Below are positions 22,809 to 32,257 of a DNA stretch of 64,000 bases, piece by piece. The notes under the pieces were generated by a model. That model was not told where the DNA came from. It ran no database searches and saw only the letters and a program-made list of their open reading frames with translations. The position numbers and the translations under genes are program-made. Source of the stretch: Magnetofaba australis IT-1 (GTDB taxonomy: Bacteria; Pseudomonadota; Magnetococcia; Magnetococcales; Magnetococcaceae); contig NZ_LVJN01000015.1 of assembly GCF_002109495.1 (NCBI RefSeq), forward strand, positions 434,001-498,000, read 5' to 3'. Numbering within the stretch: position 1 is the first letter of the stretch; each line of letters starts with the position of its first letter.

Positions 22809-25301
22809 ATGCGAATGCGCGTGACCGTTCTGGCGGCGATCTCATTGACCATACCCGCGTTGCTGGCGTGCGGGTTGGCGTGGAACGTGTTCAACCTGTC
22901 GCGTTTGAATCAGCAGCTGCACCAATTCCAGCGGGCGGCCCACCGCTCGCTGGAGTTGGCCGATCACCTGCGCCAAAGCTCCGATGATCTGACCCGTATG
23001 GTGCGCACCTATGTGGTCACCGGCGATGACCACTATCTGCGCTATTTTGATCAAATCCTGGCCATCCGCAACGGCGAGTTGGCGCGGCCGGAGAGCTATA
23101 TTGGGGTATTCTGGGACTACATCATCCCCGGGGAGCAGGAGCCGCGCTTTGACGGCCAGACCGTCTCATTGCAGACGTTGGTGCAACAAGCGGGGTTTGT
23201 CGATGGCGAACTGGCCCTGCTGCGCGAGGCGCACCGGCGCTCGGATGATCTGGTGACCCTGGAGCGGCAGGCCATGGCGCTGGTCAAACAGGCGCAGGCG
23301 GCCGGGGAGAGCCCGGCCGATGGCGCGCGCTACGCGCAGGCGCGGCAATTGGTCCACGGTGTGGCCTACCATCGCGCCAAAGCCGCCATCATGCAGCCCA
23401 TTGACCAGTTCATCAGCAACGCCCAGCAGCGGCTGGAGCAAACCTACGCCCAAATCGTGCGGCAACAGGCGCGGGCCATTCAATTCAGTTGGTTGCTGCT
23501 TGGCGCGGTAATTCTGAGTCTATTGTTCGCCTGGCTGCTGCTCTCGCGCGGGATGGTCAAACCCATCACAGTACTCACCCAAGGGGCCAACCGCATTGCC
23601 GAGCAGGATTACGCCGTACGTATAGAGCCACCGTCCGCTGAGGAGTTGAGCCGGCTCACCCTCACCTTCAACGCCATGGCCGAATCCATCGGCGATCACA
23701 TCGCCGCCTCCGCCAGACGCGAAGAGCAGTTGCGTCAGGCCAAGCAGGAAGCCGAGGCGGCCAGTCTGGCCAAAAGCGAATTCCTCGCCACCATGAGTCA
23801 TGAGATCCGCACCCCCATGAACGCCATTCTGGGCATGGCGGAGTTGCTGTCGGATTCGCATTTGACCACCGAACAGCGCAAGTATGTGGAGGTGTTCCAG
23901 CGCGCGGGCAATGCGCTGCTGGATCTGATCAACGATATTCTGGATCTCTCCAAAGTGGAGGCTGGGCAGTTCGAGCTGGACGCCACGCCGTTCGATCTGC
24001 AGGCTCTGGTCAATGGGGTGGTGGATATCCTCAGACCCCACGCCGAGTCCAAAGGGCTCTCTTTAAGCCTCGTTCGGGAGGCGGATACCCCGCAATATCT
24101 CACCGGCGATCCCAAGCGTTTGCGGCAGGTTTTGGTGAACTTGATCGGCAACGCCATCAAGTTCACCCTGGAGGGGGCGATCGAAGTGCGGGTCGGCGCT
24201 GTGCGCGTCGATGAGCAGAGCGTCACTCTGGCGTTTGTGGTGCGCGATAGCGGCTGCGGCATTGAGCGGGAGAAGCTCAGCGAGATTTTTGAACCGTTTA
24301 TTCAGGCTGACTCCTCCGTCAGTCGTCGCTATGGCGGCGCCGGACTGGGGCTCTCCATCTGTCGCAAGTTAGTGGAGATGATGGGGGGGCGCATTGGCGT
24401 GGAGAGCGCGGCCGGACAGGGCAGCGCATTCCATTTTACCGCTCGCCTGCTGCGCGCCAGCGTGGTTTACGACGATTCGGCCAGCACGCTTAAGGCGCAG
24501 GAGTCGCTACGGGGATTGCGTGTGCTGTTGGTGGATGATGACGCCAATAACCAGATGATCTTTTCGGAGTTGTTGCGCAAGGCCGGTTGTTCCGTGCAGA
24601 GCGTGGGCGGGGCGAAGAATGGCTTGTTGGCGCTGGAGCAGGAGAAACAGGCCCCCGTTCAGGTGATTTTGCTCGATTACCACATGCCGGGAGTTGACGG
24701 CTTGCAGTTGGTGGAAGCGCTCCGCACGCGCTGGCGGGAGGCGGGGCCGCCCATCATTCTGCTGACCTCCGATGATCGTCGCGATGTGTTGAATCGGGCG
24801 CATTCGCTGGGGGTGACGACGCTGATCAAACCGGTCAGTCGAGAGGAGCTGCTGGGGAGCATCGTGCGGGCGTTGCAGGCGCCGTCACAGCGGCCAACGG
24901 CGGCGGAGCCACAGAATTTGCGCATCCTGTTGGTGGAGGACTCGCCAGACAATGTTCTGCTGATTGAACGCTATCTGCGTCCCACCGGGCACGCCTTGAC
25001 GGTGGCGGTGGATGGCGCTTCAGCGCTGGAGCGGTTTGCCGCCCAGCGCTTCGATCTGGTGCTGATGGATATTCAGATGCCCGATATGGATGGTTACGCC
25101 GTGACTGGCCGCATGCGCGCTTTGGAGGCGCGCGAACAGCGCGAGCGCACGCCGATTCTCGCGCTCTCAGCCCATGCGCTGGCGAGCGATGAAGAGAAGA
25201 GTTTGCAGGCTGGTTGCGACGGTCATCTGGTCAAACCCATCAGCAAAGGTCGTCTGCTCGACGCCATCGCCGCCATCGTGCGCGAACCCGCAATGTCTTA
25301 A
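22809..25301 (+). CDS. Hybrid sensor histidine kinase with HAMP and two receivers
   Basis: This 830-residue protein has TM1 (about 5-27), a mostly helical periplasmic sensor (about 30-225), TM2 (about 226-247) and HAMP (about 247-300). HisKA follows with His331 in [10 protein letters not shown]. The ATPase domain has [16 protein letters not shown] and [19 protein letters not shown]. Receiver 1 carries Asp623 (LLDYHMPG) and receiver 2 Asp754 (LMDIQMPD), the latter with the [17 protein letters not shown] and HLVKPIS features. No DNA-binding output is present, so phosphate probably passes on to an Hpt protein elsewhere. Its stop overlaps that of the next, convergent kinase within TTAA (25298-25301). 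Confidence 0.93.
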   Translation: MRMRVTVLAAISLTIPALLACGLAWNVFNLSRLNQQLHQFQRAAHRSLELADHLRQSSDDLTRMVRTYVVTGDDHYLRYFDQILAIRNGELARPESYIGVFWDYIIPGEQEPRFDGQTVSLQTLVQQAGFVDGELALLREAHRRSDDLVTLERQAMALVKQAQAAGESPADGARYAQARQLVHGVAYHRAKAAIMQPIDQFISNAQQRLEQTYAQIVRQQARAIQFSWLLLGAVILSLLFAWLLLSRGMVKPITVLTQGANRIAEQDYAVRIEPPSAEELSRLTLTFNAMAESIGDHIAASARREEQLRQAKQEAEAASLAKSEFLATMSHEIRTPMNAILGMAELLSDSHLTTEQRKYVEVFQRAGNALLDLINDILDLSKVEAGQFELDATPFDLQALVNGVVDILRPHAESKGLSLSLVREADTPQYLTGDPKRLRQVLVNLIGNAIKFTLEGAIEVRVGAVRVDEQSVTLAFVVRDSGCGIEREKLSEIFEPFIQADSSVSRRYGGAGLGLSICRKLVEMMGGRIGVESAAGQGSAFHFTARLLRASVVYDDSASTLKAQESLRGLRVLLVDDDANNQMIFSELLRKAGCSVQSVGGAKNGLLALEQEKQAPVQVILLDYHMPGVDGLQLVEALRTRWREAGPPIILLTSDDRRDVLNRAHSLGVTTLIKPVSREELLGSIVRALQAPSQRPTAAEPQNLRILLVEDSPDNVLLIERYLRPTGHALTVAVDGASALERFAAQRFDLVLMDIQMPDMDGYAVTGRMRALEAREQRERTPILALSAHALASDEEKSLQAGCDGHLVKPISKGRLLDAIAAIVREPAMS

Positions 25302-27355
25302 CGGCTCGTCTGCTGTGGTGATGCGTTCCTCGCAGGGGCGTCGCTCCGCGCGGCGATGTCTGCCAGAAACGCCATCAAATCCCGTTTCTTGATCGGCTTG
25401 GTCAGGTGCCCGTCGCAACCAGCGCGCAGGCTCTGGTTGCGCGCTTCATCATAGGCGTGGGCCGAGAGCGCCCAGATCGGCGTGGGCGCGCGCTGGCGCA
25501 TCCGCTCCCAATTACGGATCTCCTGGGTGGCGGCGTAGCCGTCCATCAGGGGCATCTGCACGTCCATCAACACCAGATCAAACGTATTTTCACAGAACGC
25601 ATCCACCGCTTGGCGGCCATTGTTGACCACCGTGAGGCGGTGAGGGCTTTTGTGGGTGTAGGCCCGCAGCAGCGCCACGTTATCCTCTGAATCCTCCGCC
25701 ACCAGGATGCTGAGTCCCATGGGCGCAATCGGCGTTTCAGACGCAATCCCATGGGCCGGGTTCTCTTCCACCGGCGCAGGACAGGCGGGTAGGGGAAGCT
25801 CAAAGGCGATGGTGCTGCCTGCGCCCTCCTGGCTCTCAATGGCCATTTTGCCGCCCATCTTCTGTACGATGTCGCGACAGATGGCCAGTCCCAACCCTGA
25901 GCCGCCAAAGCGTCGGGTGATGGTGGCGTCGGCCTGGGAGAAGGGCTGAAACACATGCTCGAGCTTGTCGGCGGGGATGCCGATGCCGGTGTCGGTCACG
26001 GCGAAGCGATAGCAGATGTCGCCGCTGCGGCGCACGGAGATGGCGACCTGCCCGGCGGGGGTGAATTTCAGGGCGTTGCCCACCAGATTGATCAACACTT
26101 GGCGCAAACGGTGGGCGTCGCCCATCACCCATTCTGGCAAGCCGTCGTCCAGTTGGGTGATCAGCTCCAATCGCTTGTCGCTGGCCTCCTGCTGAAAAAT
26201 GCGGGCAATGGCGTGGACCAGCGTTGGAATCTGCAGCGGGGTCGGGTGCATCTCCAACTCTCCCGCTTCGATTTTGGCGATGTCCAGAATGTCATTGATC
26301 AGGCTCAGCAGCCCTTCGCCAGCGCTGTGCGCGGTCTCCAAATAGGATTTGCGGCGCGGGTCTGTCTCCTCGGCGAGCAGCAGTTCGCTCATGCCCAGAA
26401 TAACGTTCATAGGGGTGCGAATTTCATGGCTCATATTGGCCAGGAATTCGTTCTTGGAGCGGTCGGCGGCCTGGATGCGCTCCATGTAGCGGTGGCGGAC
26501 CAGCAGGTGCCAGCGGATCCACAAGCCCATGATCAGCGACAGGATCAGACTGCCAAACAGCATGAGGGTGCGGTGGGGCGAGGGTTGGCTCCAGCCCGCC
26601 AGCGGCGCGCCCGCCAGCACCCAAGAGCCGTCTGGCAGATGCACCGTTTGCCGCACCGCATTGCCGGAAAACAGCGCGGCGTCGCCAAAAAAGACGTCGC
26701 CCTGCTCGCCATTGCCATCGCGTCCGCGCAGCGCCACGCGCACGCCGCCCACCACTTCGCGTAAACCGGCCTGCTGATAGAGGCGCTGCTGGTCGATGAC
26801 GATGCTGGCCAATCCCCAATAGCGCTCCGGTTCGCCCCCTTGCGGCGGAATGTAGACCGGCGTGCGGCTGATGAAGGCCACCCCGCCCTGTACCAGATTC
26901 ACCGGTCCGGCCACCACCGTACGGCGTTGGCCGATGGCGCGGCTGATGGCGGGCCACTGGGCGTTATTGGCGCGATAGTCCAGGCCAATGGACTTCTCGT
27001 TGCCTTGGATGGGATGGACGTATTTCAGGATATCGCCAGGCGCTAGACCGATATTGCGGATATAGGCGTTGTGGCGCAGCAGGCCCGCGGCGATGCCGTG
27101 AAAGTCGGCCTGATCGATATCGGGGTGAACCTGCACGTAAGCGATCAACCCACGGGTGAGATGAAAGTGGCGGTTGATCTCCCTCTCCAGCTGCGCGCGC
27201 AGGGTGCTGAGCTGGTCGATCACATCCACCCGCAGCGCATCCTGGTAGCGCCGCTCCTCCTGCCACACGCCGAACAGGCACAGCGCCAGCGTCAATACGA
27301 AAGCCAGCGCGCCGAATTGGTTGGGGCGCCACATGGTGTCTCGGCCTGCTGGCAT
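25298..27355 (-). CDS. CHASE-domain hybrid sensor histidine kinase
   Basis: This 685-residue kinase has TM1 (about 12-32) and a periplasmic CHASE domain at about 40-270 ([42 protein letters not shown]). TM2 lies at about 277-297. HisKA has His310 in [10 protein letters not shown], and the ATPase domain has [18 protein letters not shown] and [19 protein letters not shown]. One receiver has Asp598 (LMDVQMPL). CHASE domains sense small extracellular ligands; the ligand here is unknown. It diverges from the TonB receptor operon and converges with the kinase at 22809-25301. Confidence 0.93.
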   Translation of the reverse strand: MPAGRDTMWRPNQFGALAFVLTLALCLFGVWQEERRYQDALRVDVIDQLSTLRAQLEREINRHFHLTRGLIAYVQVHPDIDQADFHGIAAGLLRHNAYIRNIGLAPGDILKYVHPIQGNEKSIGLDYRANNAQWPAISRAIGQRRTVVAGPVNLVQGGVAFISRTPVYIPPQGGEPERYWGLASIVIDQQRLYQQAGLREVVGGVRVALRGRDGNGEQGDVFFGDAALFSGNAVRQTVHLPDGSWVLAGAPLAGWSQPSPHRTLMLFGSLILSLIMGLWIRWHLLVRHRYMERIQAADRSKNEFLANMSHEIRTPMNVILGMSELLLAEETDPRRKSYLETAHSAGEGLLSLINDILDIAKIEAGELEMHPTPLQIPTLVHAIARIFQQEASDKRLELITQLDDGLPEWVMGDAHRLRQVLINLVGNALKFTPAGQVAISVRRSGDICYRFAVTDTGIGIPADKLEHVFQPFSQADATITRRFGGSGLGLAICRDIVQKMGGKMAIESQEGAGSTIAFELPLPACPAPVEENPAHGIASETPIAPMGLSILVAEDSEDNVALLRAYTHKSPHRLTVVNNGRQAVDAFCENTFDLVLMDVQMPLMDGYAATQEIRNWERMRQRAPTPIWALSAHAYDEARNQSLRAGCDGHLTKPIKKRDLMAFLADIAARSDAPARNASPQQTSR

Positions 27356-27504
27356 GAGAGTCCCTTTTTTTGCGCTAGCGCTGCTGGAGCGCCGGTCAAT
27401 TAAAATTCTGCCAAATTACGCCCTTGAGGTCCATCTTGTCTCACGCGCGTCATGGATTTTTCACTGCGTCATATCACGCACAGAGGCGTGGCAAATAACA
27501 CATT

Positions 27505-27523
27505 GAAAATAATGTAGTTTATC
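27505..27523 (+). promoter_or_regulatory. Weak Fur-box-like sequence before the TonB receptor
   Basis: GAAAATAATGTAGTTTATC matches the 19-base Fur consensus at 12 positions. It lies 54 bases upstream of the receptor start in an AT-rich stretch of the 221-base divergent gap. The match is marginal and other iron regulators are possible. Confidence 0.2.
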
Positions 27524-27576
27524 TCTACCATCCGCAGCTGTTCAGACAACTTTACTCTGCAGCTCAGGATCGCTTC

Positions 27577-28080
27577 ATGTCGTCACACACTGGTATTGCC
27601 CGCACCCTGCGTCGCTCCGCCCTGTTAGGGTTGAGCGGCCTGACCTTCGCCATCTCTGTTGCGCCGCGCGCCGCACTCGCCGCCGAGGCGGTGGACGCCG
27701 CTGAGCGGCTGGATGAGGTCAGCGTCACCGCCACGCGAATGGCCCGCGCCACCCAGGAGATCCCGGCGGCCATCAGCGTGGTGGGGAGTCAGCGCATTGA
27801 GTCCGAGCGCATGGTCAACATCAAGGACGCCATCCAAGGCGCGCCGGGGGTGTTGATCGACAGTGAGAGCGGCGGCTACAGCGCGCGTCTGATCATTCGC
27901 GGCGCCGGGCAGAAGGCCAACTACGGCATTCGCGAGATCATGGTGATGCGCGATGGCGTGCCCATCACCGACCCCGACAGCTTCACTCGCCTGGACTTCA
28001 TCGACAGCCAGGACATTGAGCGCATCGAGATCACCAAGGGGCCGGGCTCCATCCACGGCTCCGGTTCGGCGGGGGGGTGA
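27577..28080 (+). CDS. TonB-dependent receptor, N-terminal part (plug), frameshifted
   Basis: The first 167 codons of an outer-membrane receptor comprise a signal peptide ending near AALAAEAV, a TonB-box-like segment (DEVSVTATR) and the plug domain (IPAAISVVGSQRIESE, GAPGVLIDSES, DGVPITDPDSF, DSQDIERIEITKGPGS). The frame ends at TGA 28078 immediately after a run of seven G. One more G would read ...GSAGGVIQIISKS and join the barrel frame that follows. Plug plus barrel together are about 711 residues, normal for the family. Either a real loss, phase variation, slippage rescue or a sequencing error could explain it. It is the first gene of a TonB/redox operon. Confidence 0.85.
   Translation: MSSHTGIARTLRRSALLGLSGLTFAISVAPRAALAAEAVDAAERLDEVSVTATRMARATQEIPAAISVVGSQRIESERMVNIKDAIQGAPGVLIDSESGGYSARLIIRGAGQKANYGIREIMVMRDGVPITDPDSFTRLDFIDSQDIERIEITKGPGSIHGSGSAGG
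28071..28077 (+). repeat. G7 homopolymer at the receptor frameshift
   Basis: Seven G stand exactly where the reading frame of the TonB-dependent receptor breaks; eight would restore it. Such runs are typical slippage sites. Confidence 0.8.
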
Positions 28081-29711
28081 TTCAGATCATCTCCAAATCG
28101 GTATTCGACAGCGCCGACCGCCTGCGCGCCGGTTATGGCGAGCAGGGCGCGCGCAACGCCCATGCGCGCCTGGGCAAGGTGTGGGACAAGCACGCCGCCT
28201 CGGTGACATTCTCCCATCGCGCCAGCAATAACCAGTGGCGGCGCAACAATGAATACGCCTCCAGCCAGCTGAGCTTCAAACACGGCTATCTGTTCGATGG
28301 CGGCGGCGCCCTGGAGAGCGAATTGAGCTTCAGTCGGGTGGATCTGCAACTGCCCGGCTCCATGGGCGATGCGGAGTTCGCCGACTATCTGGCTACTGGG
28401 CGGCAAACCGACACCAAGGACGCCTGGAAGAACTCCGCGCGCGACTCCAAGATCATCTTCTTCAACACCCGTTGGGAGGGCGAGGTGGGCGAGTGGCGCT
28501 TCAAACCGCGTCTGTTCGCCACCCACTGGAGCCACTTCCACCCGGTCACCGGGGTGATCAACGTCAGCGAGAACAACCTGCTCTACGGGGTGGATCTGGA
28601 GGGCGACCGCAGCCACCAACTGTTTGGCCCGGCATCGTTGGTGATGGGGGTGACGGCGCGGCGCGACAGTTCGCTGGACGCCGAGAAGTATGAGTACGCC
28701 GACGTCGTCACCGGCTGGGGCGGACGCATCTCCAGCACCCTGAGCGACCGCCAGGGGGCGCTGCTGGAGGAGCAGGACACCATCAACACCCTGTTTGGCG
28801 TGTATGCGCTGGAGAGTTTGAAGCCCGTTGAGAACCTGACGCTGGACCTGTCGGTCCGCTACGACCGCTCCATGTTCGATATCGACACCATGGAGTATGG
28901 CTCCTACAGCTATTCAACCGGAACCTACATCGCCGGGAGCGGCGCCAGCAGCGTGAATCAGGACTATAATCTCTGGTCGCTGTCGGCGGGGGCGGCCTAT
29001 GCGCTGAATCCCACCTGGACGCTATTCGCCAATGTGGCCCAGAGCGATCAGGTCCCCTCCAGCCAGGAGATCGAGAGCAACACCGGTCTGCAGGCCTCCA
29101 CCGCGCGCAATGTGGAGCTGGGAGTCAAAGCGCGGCTCCGTGGCTGGCAACTGGACGCTTCGGCCTACTGGACCAAGGTGAGCGATGAGATCGTGTCGGT
29201 GTTGGACAACGGCCAGACGGTGTTCCAGAACGCCGGCGGCACGCGCAAGCTGGGGGTGGAGCTGGCCGGCGAGTGGCGTCCGCTGGAGGGGCTGAGCCTG
29301 GGCGGCAGCTGGACCTACAGCGACATCACCTTCGACTCCTTCAATGAGGTGATCTCCAGCGTCAACTATGACCGCAGCGGCAACCGTCTGCCCTACGTGC
29401 CGTTGCAGCAGTACGGCCTGTGGGCCGCCTATGAGCACGCCAGCGGCTGGTCTGGCCGGGTGCGCGCACAGTCGTGGGGCAAGTACTGGATGGACAACGC
29501 CAACTCCGAGCAGTATGGCGGCTACGACTTTGTCACTCATGTGGACGTGGGCTACAAAACCGGCATCCACCGCTTCAATCTCAATGTGGAGAATCTGTTC
29601 GACAAGCGCTACGCCATTGAAGCCACCAAGGACTCTCGCGGCACGCGCGCCTATAGCGGCGCCGCGCCGCGCTCGGTGATGGCCTACTGGACGGTGGATC
29701 TGGAGGGCTGA
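28077..29711 (+). CDS. TonB-dependent receptor, C-terminal beta-barrel part
   Basis: This 544-codon frame continues the receptor. After VIQIISKS come the alternating aromatic and polar strands of a 22-strand barrel (LWSLSAGAAYALNPTWTLFANVAQ, RNVELGVKARLRGWQLDASAYW). The typical C-terminal NVENLFDKRYAIEA region follows; the protein ends in TVDLEG. A GTG at 28077 overlaps the stop of the plug frame (GTGA), so separate initiation is possible but would lack a signal peptide. The substrate cannot be told from sequence; neighbours suggest a metal or metal complex. Confidence 0.87.
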   Translation: MIQIISKSVFDSADRLRAGYGEQGARNAHARLGKVWDKHAASVTFSHRASNNQWRRNNEYASSQLSFKHGYLFDGGGALESELSFSRVDLQLPGSMGDAEFADYLATGRQTDTKDAWKNSARDSKIIFFNTRWEGEVGEWRFKPRLFATHWSHFHPVTGVINVSENNLLYGVDLEGDRSHQLFGPASLVMGVTARRDSSLDAEKYEYADVVTGWGGRISSTLSDRQGALLEEQDTINTLFGVYALESLKPVENLTLDLSVRYDRSMFDIDTMEYGSYSYSTGTYIAGSGASSVNQDYNLWSLSAGAAYALNPTWTLFANVAQSDQVPSSQEIESNTGLQASTARNVELGVKARLRGWQLDASAYWTKVSDEIVSVLDNGQTVFQNAGGTRKLGVELAGEWRPLEGLSLGGSWTYSDITFDSFNEVISSVNYDRSGNRLPYVPLQQYGLWAAYEHASGWSGRVRAQSWGKYWMDNANSEQYGGYDFVTHVDVGYKTGIHRFNLNVENLFDKRYAIEATKDSRGTRAYSGAAPRSVMAYWTVDLEG

Positions 29712-29715
29712 GGCG

Positions 29716-30588
29716 ATGCGCGTTTCTGTCACCGCATGTCTGGCTCTTGGGGTTGTGGCGGGGCTTGCGCTCGCGTTGAGCGTCCCGGCTTTGGCGCAGC
29801 ACGCCCATGGCGCGGCGGGCGGGTATGGCGGCGCGGGCAAGCGTGACCAGCGCCCCGCGCCGAGTTGGACCGATGCGCCGCTGCTGGAGAGCGGCCATTC
29901 GCGGCGTCAAGCGCTGTTGCGGGCGGAAAATCTGCGCGCAACGGAGTACTGGGTGTCGCGGCCGGATCGCCCCGAGCCGGAGTTGCTCGCCACCGGCGCG
30001 CGCGGCGTAGCGTTTGCGCCCGACAAAACCGATCCCGGCGGCTACCATCGGCTGATTGCGCGCCAGCAGGGGCCCCATGGCGCGCGCACCGCCACCACCT
30101 TGCGCTATTTCTCCAAACCGGGACCGGCGCCCTATGCGCTATTGGCGCAGGCGCTGCCCGGGTTGGAGGTGGTTCCCGCGACCCTGCCGCGGGAGCACGG
30201 CCACTTCCGCGCAGGCGAAACCTGGGAGTTTGTGGCGCGCTATAACGGTCAGCCGTTGGCGGGACAGATCCTCACCCTGACCTCGGAGTTGGGGCAGAGC
30301 GTACGCGCCGCCACCGATGCCCAGGGGCGCGCGCGGATCACCCTGCCGGAGCGTTTCAAACGGGCGGAAGGGGGGCATCGGCGCGCCACCACCCGATTTG
30401 TGGTCGCCACCACTCTTCTTCAGGGCGGACGCCAGGAGCAGGCGGCGTTCAACGACCACTTCATCGCCCCCCAGAGCGAAGGTAAAAGCGCGCCGTTGGG
30501 GTGGGGGTTCCTGGCTCTGGGCATGCTCCTGGGCGCGCCGCTGTTGCGCCAGAAATCGTCGAGTCAAAACCAGGAGACGCGCCCATGA
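29716..30588 (+). CDS. DUF4198-like periplasmic protein with C-terminal anchor
   Basis: This 290-residue protein has a signal peptide (cleavage near ALA-QHA) and a histidine/glycine-containing N-terminus (QHAHGAAGGYGG). An Ig-like region (about 165-230; FRAGETWEFVARYNGQPLAG, TDAQGRARITLP) is of the kind found in DUF4198/NikM-like metal-uptake accessory proteins. A C-terminal membrane helix (WGFLALGMLLGAPLL) has a charged tail. It starts four bases after the receptor stop, and its stop overlaps the next ATG (ATGA). It is probably a periplasmic partner of the receptor or of the redox proteins that follow. The family match is moderate. Confidence 0.65.
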   Translation: MRVSVTACLALGVVAGLALALSVPALAQHAHGAAGGYGGAGKRDQRPAPSWTDAPLLESGHSRRQALLRAENLRATEYWVSRPDRPEPELLATGARGVAFAPDKTDPGGYHRLIARQQGPHGARTATTLRYFSKPGPAPYALLAQALPGLEVVPATLPREHGHFRAGETWEFVARYNGQPLAGQILTLTSELGQSVRAATDAQGRARITLPERFKRAEGGHRRATTRFVVATTLLQGGRQEQAAFNDHFIAPQSEGKSAPLGWGFLALGMLLGAPLLRQKSSSQNQETRP

Positions 30589-31601
30589 CCGCCGCTCTGA
30601 ATCTCAGCCGCATCCGTTTGGCGGTGCAACTGGTGATGCTGGTGATCACCGTCTATGGCGGGGTGGTGCTGGGTCACTATCTGTCCGACAAACTCTCCAA
30701 CGCGCTGCCCGCGCTCTCCTGCGCCTTCGACCAGCAGAACGGGGCCTACTGCACGCTGATTCCGTTTCAGCATCAGATGCACCACCGGGTGGGGGAGGTG
30801 ATTGCGCGCAGCGGCCAGTTCGCCATGGCCACGCTGGTTCCGCTGGGCTTTACGTTTCTGTCGTTCTACATCCTGTTCTTCTTCCTGAATAAGGCGTTCT
30901 GCGGCTGGATCTGCCCGTTGGGAACGTTGCAGGAGCTGCTCTATCGCCTGGGGCGCGTGTTGCGGCGTCCGTTCCACCGTTTGCACGGGCGCGGGTTGTC
31001 GCGAGTGCGGCCCATCAAGTGGATCGTGCTGCTGGGATTGGTGTTTCTGCTGCCGCTGCTGGCGGGATTGGGGCATCTGCCCCATGCGGCGGGGGACGCC
31101 TTCTGTCAGGTGTGCCCGGCGCGCATCGCCACCACCCTGCTCACCGGCGACCTCAATCAAGTGACCGTCGCCACCACCGGCACGGCGGAGTTCCTCTTCA
31201 GCGCCCTGCGCGCCACCCTGTTCGGCTTTATTGTCATCGCCGCCCTCAGCGTGCGCCAACCCTTCTGCCGCGTCTGCCCGATGCTGGCGCTGCATGCGCT
31301 GCTGCGTCGTTTCTCGCCGCTGCGCCTGCGCAAGCAGGAGGAGAGCGAGGCGTGCGGTCGCTGCGATCTGTGCGCCCGCGCCTGCCCCATGGATATCCCC
31401 GAGGTGGCCGAGCAGAGCGGGGCCAAGGCGTTCCATGACGACTGCACCCTGTGTGGCCGCTGCGTGGAGTTCTGTCCCCATGATGATCGCCTGCAACTGA
31501 AATTCGGCCCCTGGATGCTGTTCCGCTCCAGCCGCGACTACTTCCGCCGCCGCAGCCGCTTGGAGCGGCCTGAAGGCGGCGCGCGATCGGAGTCCCCCTG
31601 A
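30585..31601 (+). CDS. NapH/CcoG-like membrane polyferredoxin
   Basis: This 338-residue inner-membrane iron-sulfur protein has about four or five membrane helices. Cys motifs occur in the membrane part (FCGWICPLGTLQE, FCQVCPARIA, FCRVCPMLALH). A soluble C-terminal double 4Fe-4S ferredoxin domain carries CGRCDLCARACPMDIPE and CTLCGRCVEFCPHD. Relatives (NapH, CcoG/RdxA, NosR C-terminus) move electrons from the quinone pool or cytoplasm across the membrane, often for metal handling. Here it lies between a TonB receptor and TonB-ExbBD, which suggests reduction of an imported metal or ligand. It overlaps both neighbouring genes. Confidence 0.88.
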   Translation: MTAALNLSRIRLAVQLVMLVITVYGGVVLGHYLSDKLSNALPALSCAFDQQNGAYCTLIPFQHQMHHRVGEVIARSGQFAMATLVPLGFTFLSFYILFFFLNKAFCGWICPLGTLQELLYRLGRVLRRPFHRLHGRGLSRVRPIKWIVLLGLVFLLPLLAGLGHLPHAAGDAFCQVCPARIATTLLTGDLNQVTVATTGTAEFLFSALRATLFGFIVIAALSVRQPFCRVCPMLALHALLRRFSPLRLRKQEESEACGRCDLCARACPMDIPEVAEQSGAKAFHDDCTLCGRCVEFCPHDDRLQLKFGPWMLFRSSRDYFRRRSRLERPEGGARSESP

Positions 31602-32257
31602 TGCCGCCGCTGGCGTTTGACGGCGCGTTGAGCCTTGCCTCGGCGTGGATTCTGGGCCTCTCCACCGGCTTGACCCTGTGCGCGCTCTCCTGTGTGCCCG
31701 CCATGGGCAGTTGGGCGCTGGCGCGGGCGGGCGGCGGATTGCAAGCGCTGGGCGACACCGTGCTGTTCCTGGCCGGGCGGGTGACCGGCTACACCCTGTT
31801 GGCGGGGGGCGCGGCGTGGTTGGGACAGACCCTGTTGCTGTGGCGCGAAGCGTGGCCGGTGGAGGCGATATTGGGTGTTGCACTGATCGCCTCCGGGATG
31901 CTGCTGGCGTGGCCGCGTCGCAGCGGCCAGTGCGCGGGTAGTCATGGTCGGCGCGGGGAGTCCTGGCCGCCGTTTTTCCTCGGTTTGAGTTTGAGTCTGA
32001 TTCCGTGTCCGCCGCTGGCGGCGCTGCTGTCGGCCAGCGCCAACGCCGCCGACTGGCTGCACGGGGCGCTGCTGGGCGGCGCTTTTGGGGTGGGCGCGGC
32101 GCTCTCGCCGGTGCTGCTGATTGCGCCGCTGTTCGGTCTGTTTGGCAAGTCGCTGACCACAGCGCAGCCGTGGCTGGCGCGCTGGACCCGGCTGGCGGGG
32201 GCGGCGGCCCTGGTGGCGCTCGGCGTGGCGCGTCTGCTGGGCGGAGGCGCGGCGTGA
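31601..32257 (+). CDS. CcdA/DsbD- or SafE-like membrane protein
   Basis: This 218-residue protein has six predicted membrane helices. Paired cysteine motifs lie in the first helix (LTLCALSCVPAMG) and in the fourth (LSLIPCPPLAALL). That repeated Cys-Pro layout resembles the DsbD/CcdA membrane domain, which passes electrons from cytoplasmic thioredoxin to the periplasm. The related SafE/TauE-like group with copper functions is an alternative. It abuts the polyferredoxin gene (shared base 31601) and overlaps tonB (GTGA). Confidence 0.72.
   Translation: MPPLAFDGALSLASAWILGLSTGLTLCALSCVPAMGSWALARAGGGLQALGDTVLFLAGRVTGYTLLAGGAAWLGQTLLLWREAWPVEAILGVALIASGMLLAWPRRSGQCAGSHGRRGESWPPFFLGLSLSLIPCPPLAALLSASANAADWLHGALLGGAFGVGAALSPVLLIAPLFGLFGKSLTTAQPWLARWTRLAGAAALVALGVARLLGGGAA

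Noticed and set aside
20680-22845. A 721-codon minus-strand frame across the VWA gene
   Set aside because: The VWA lipoprotein on the plus strand has signal peptide and domain motifs; the antisense product has no recognisable domain and also covers intergenic sequence.
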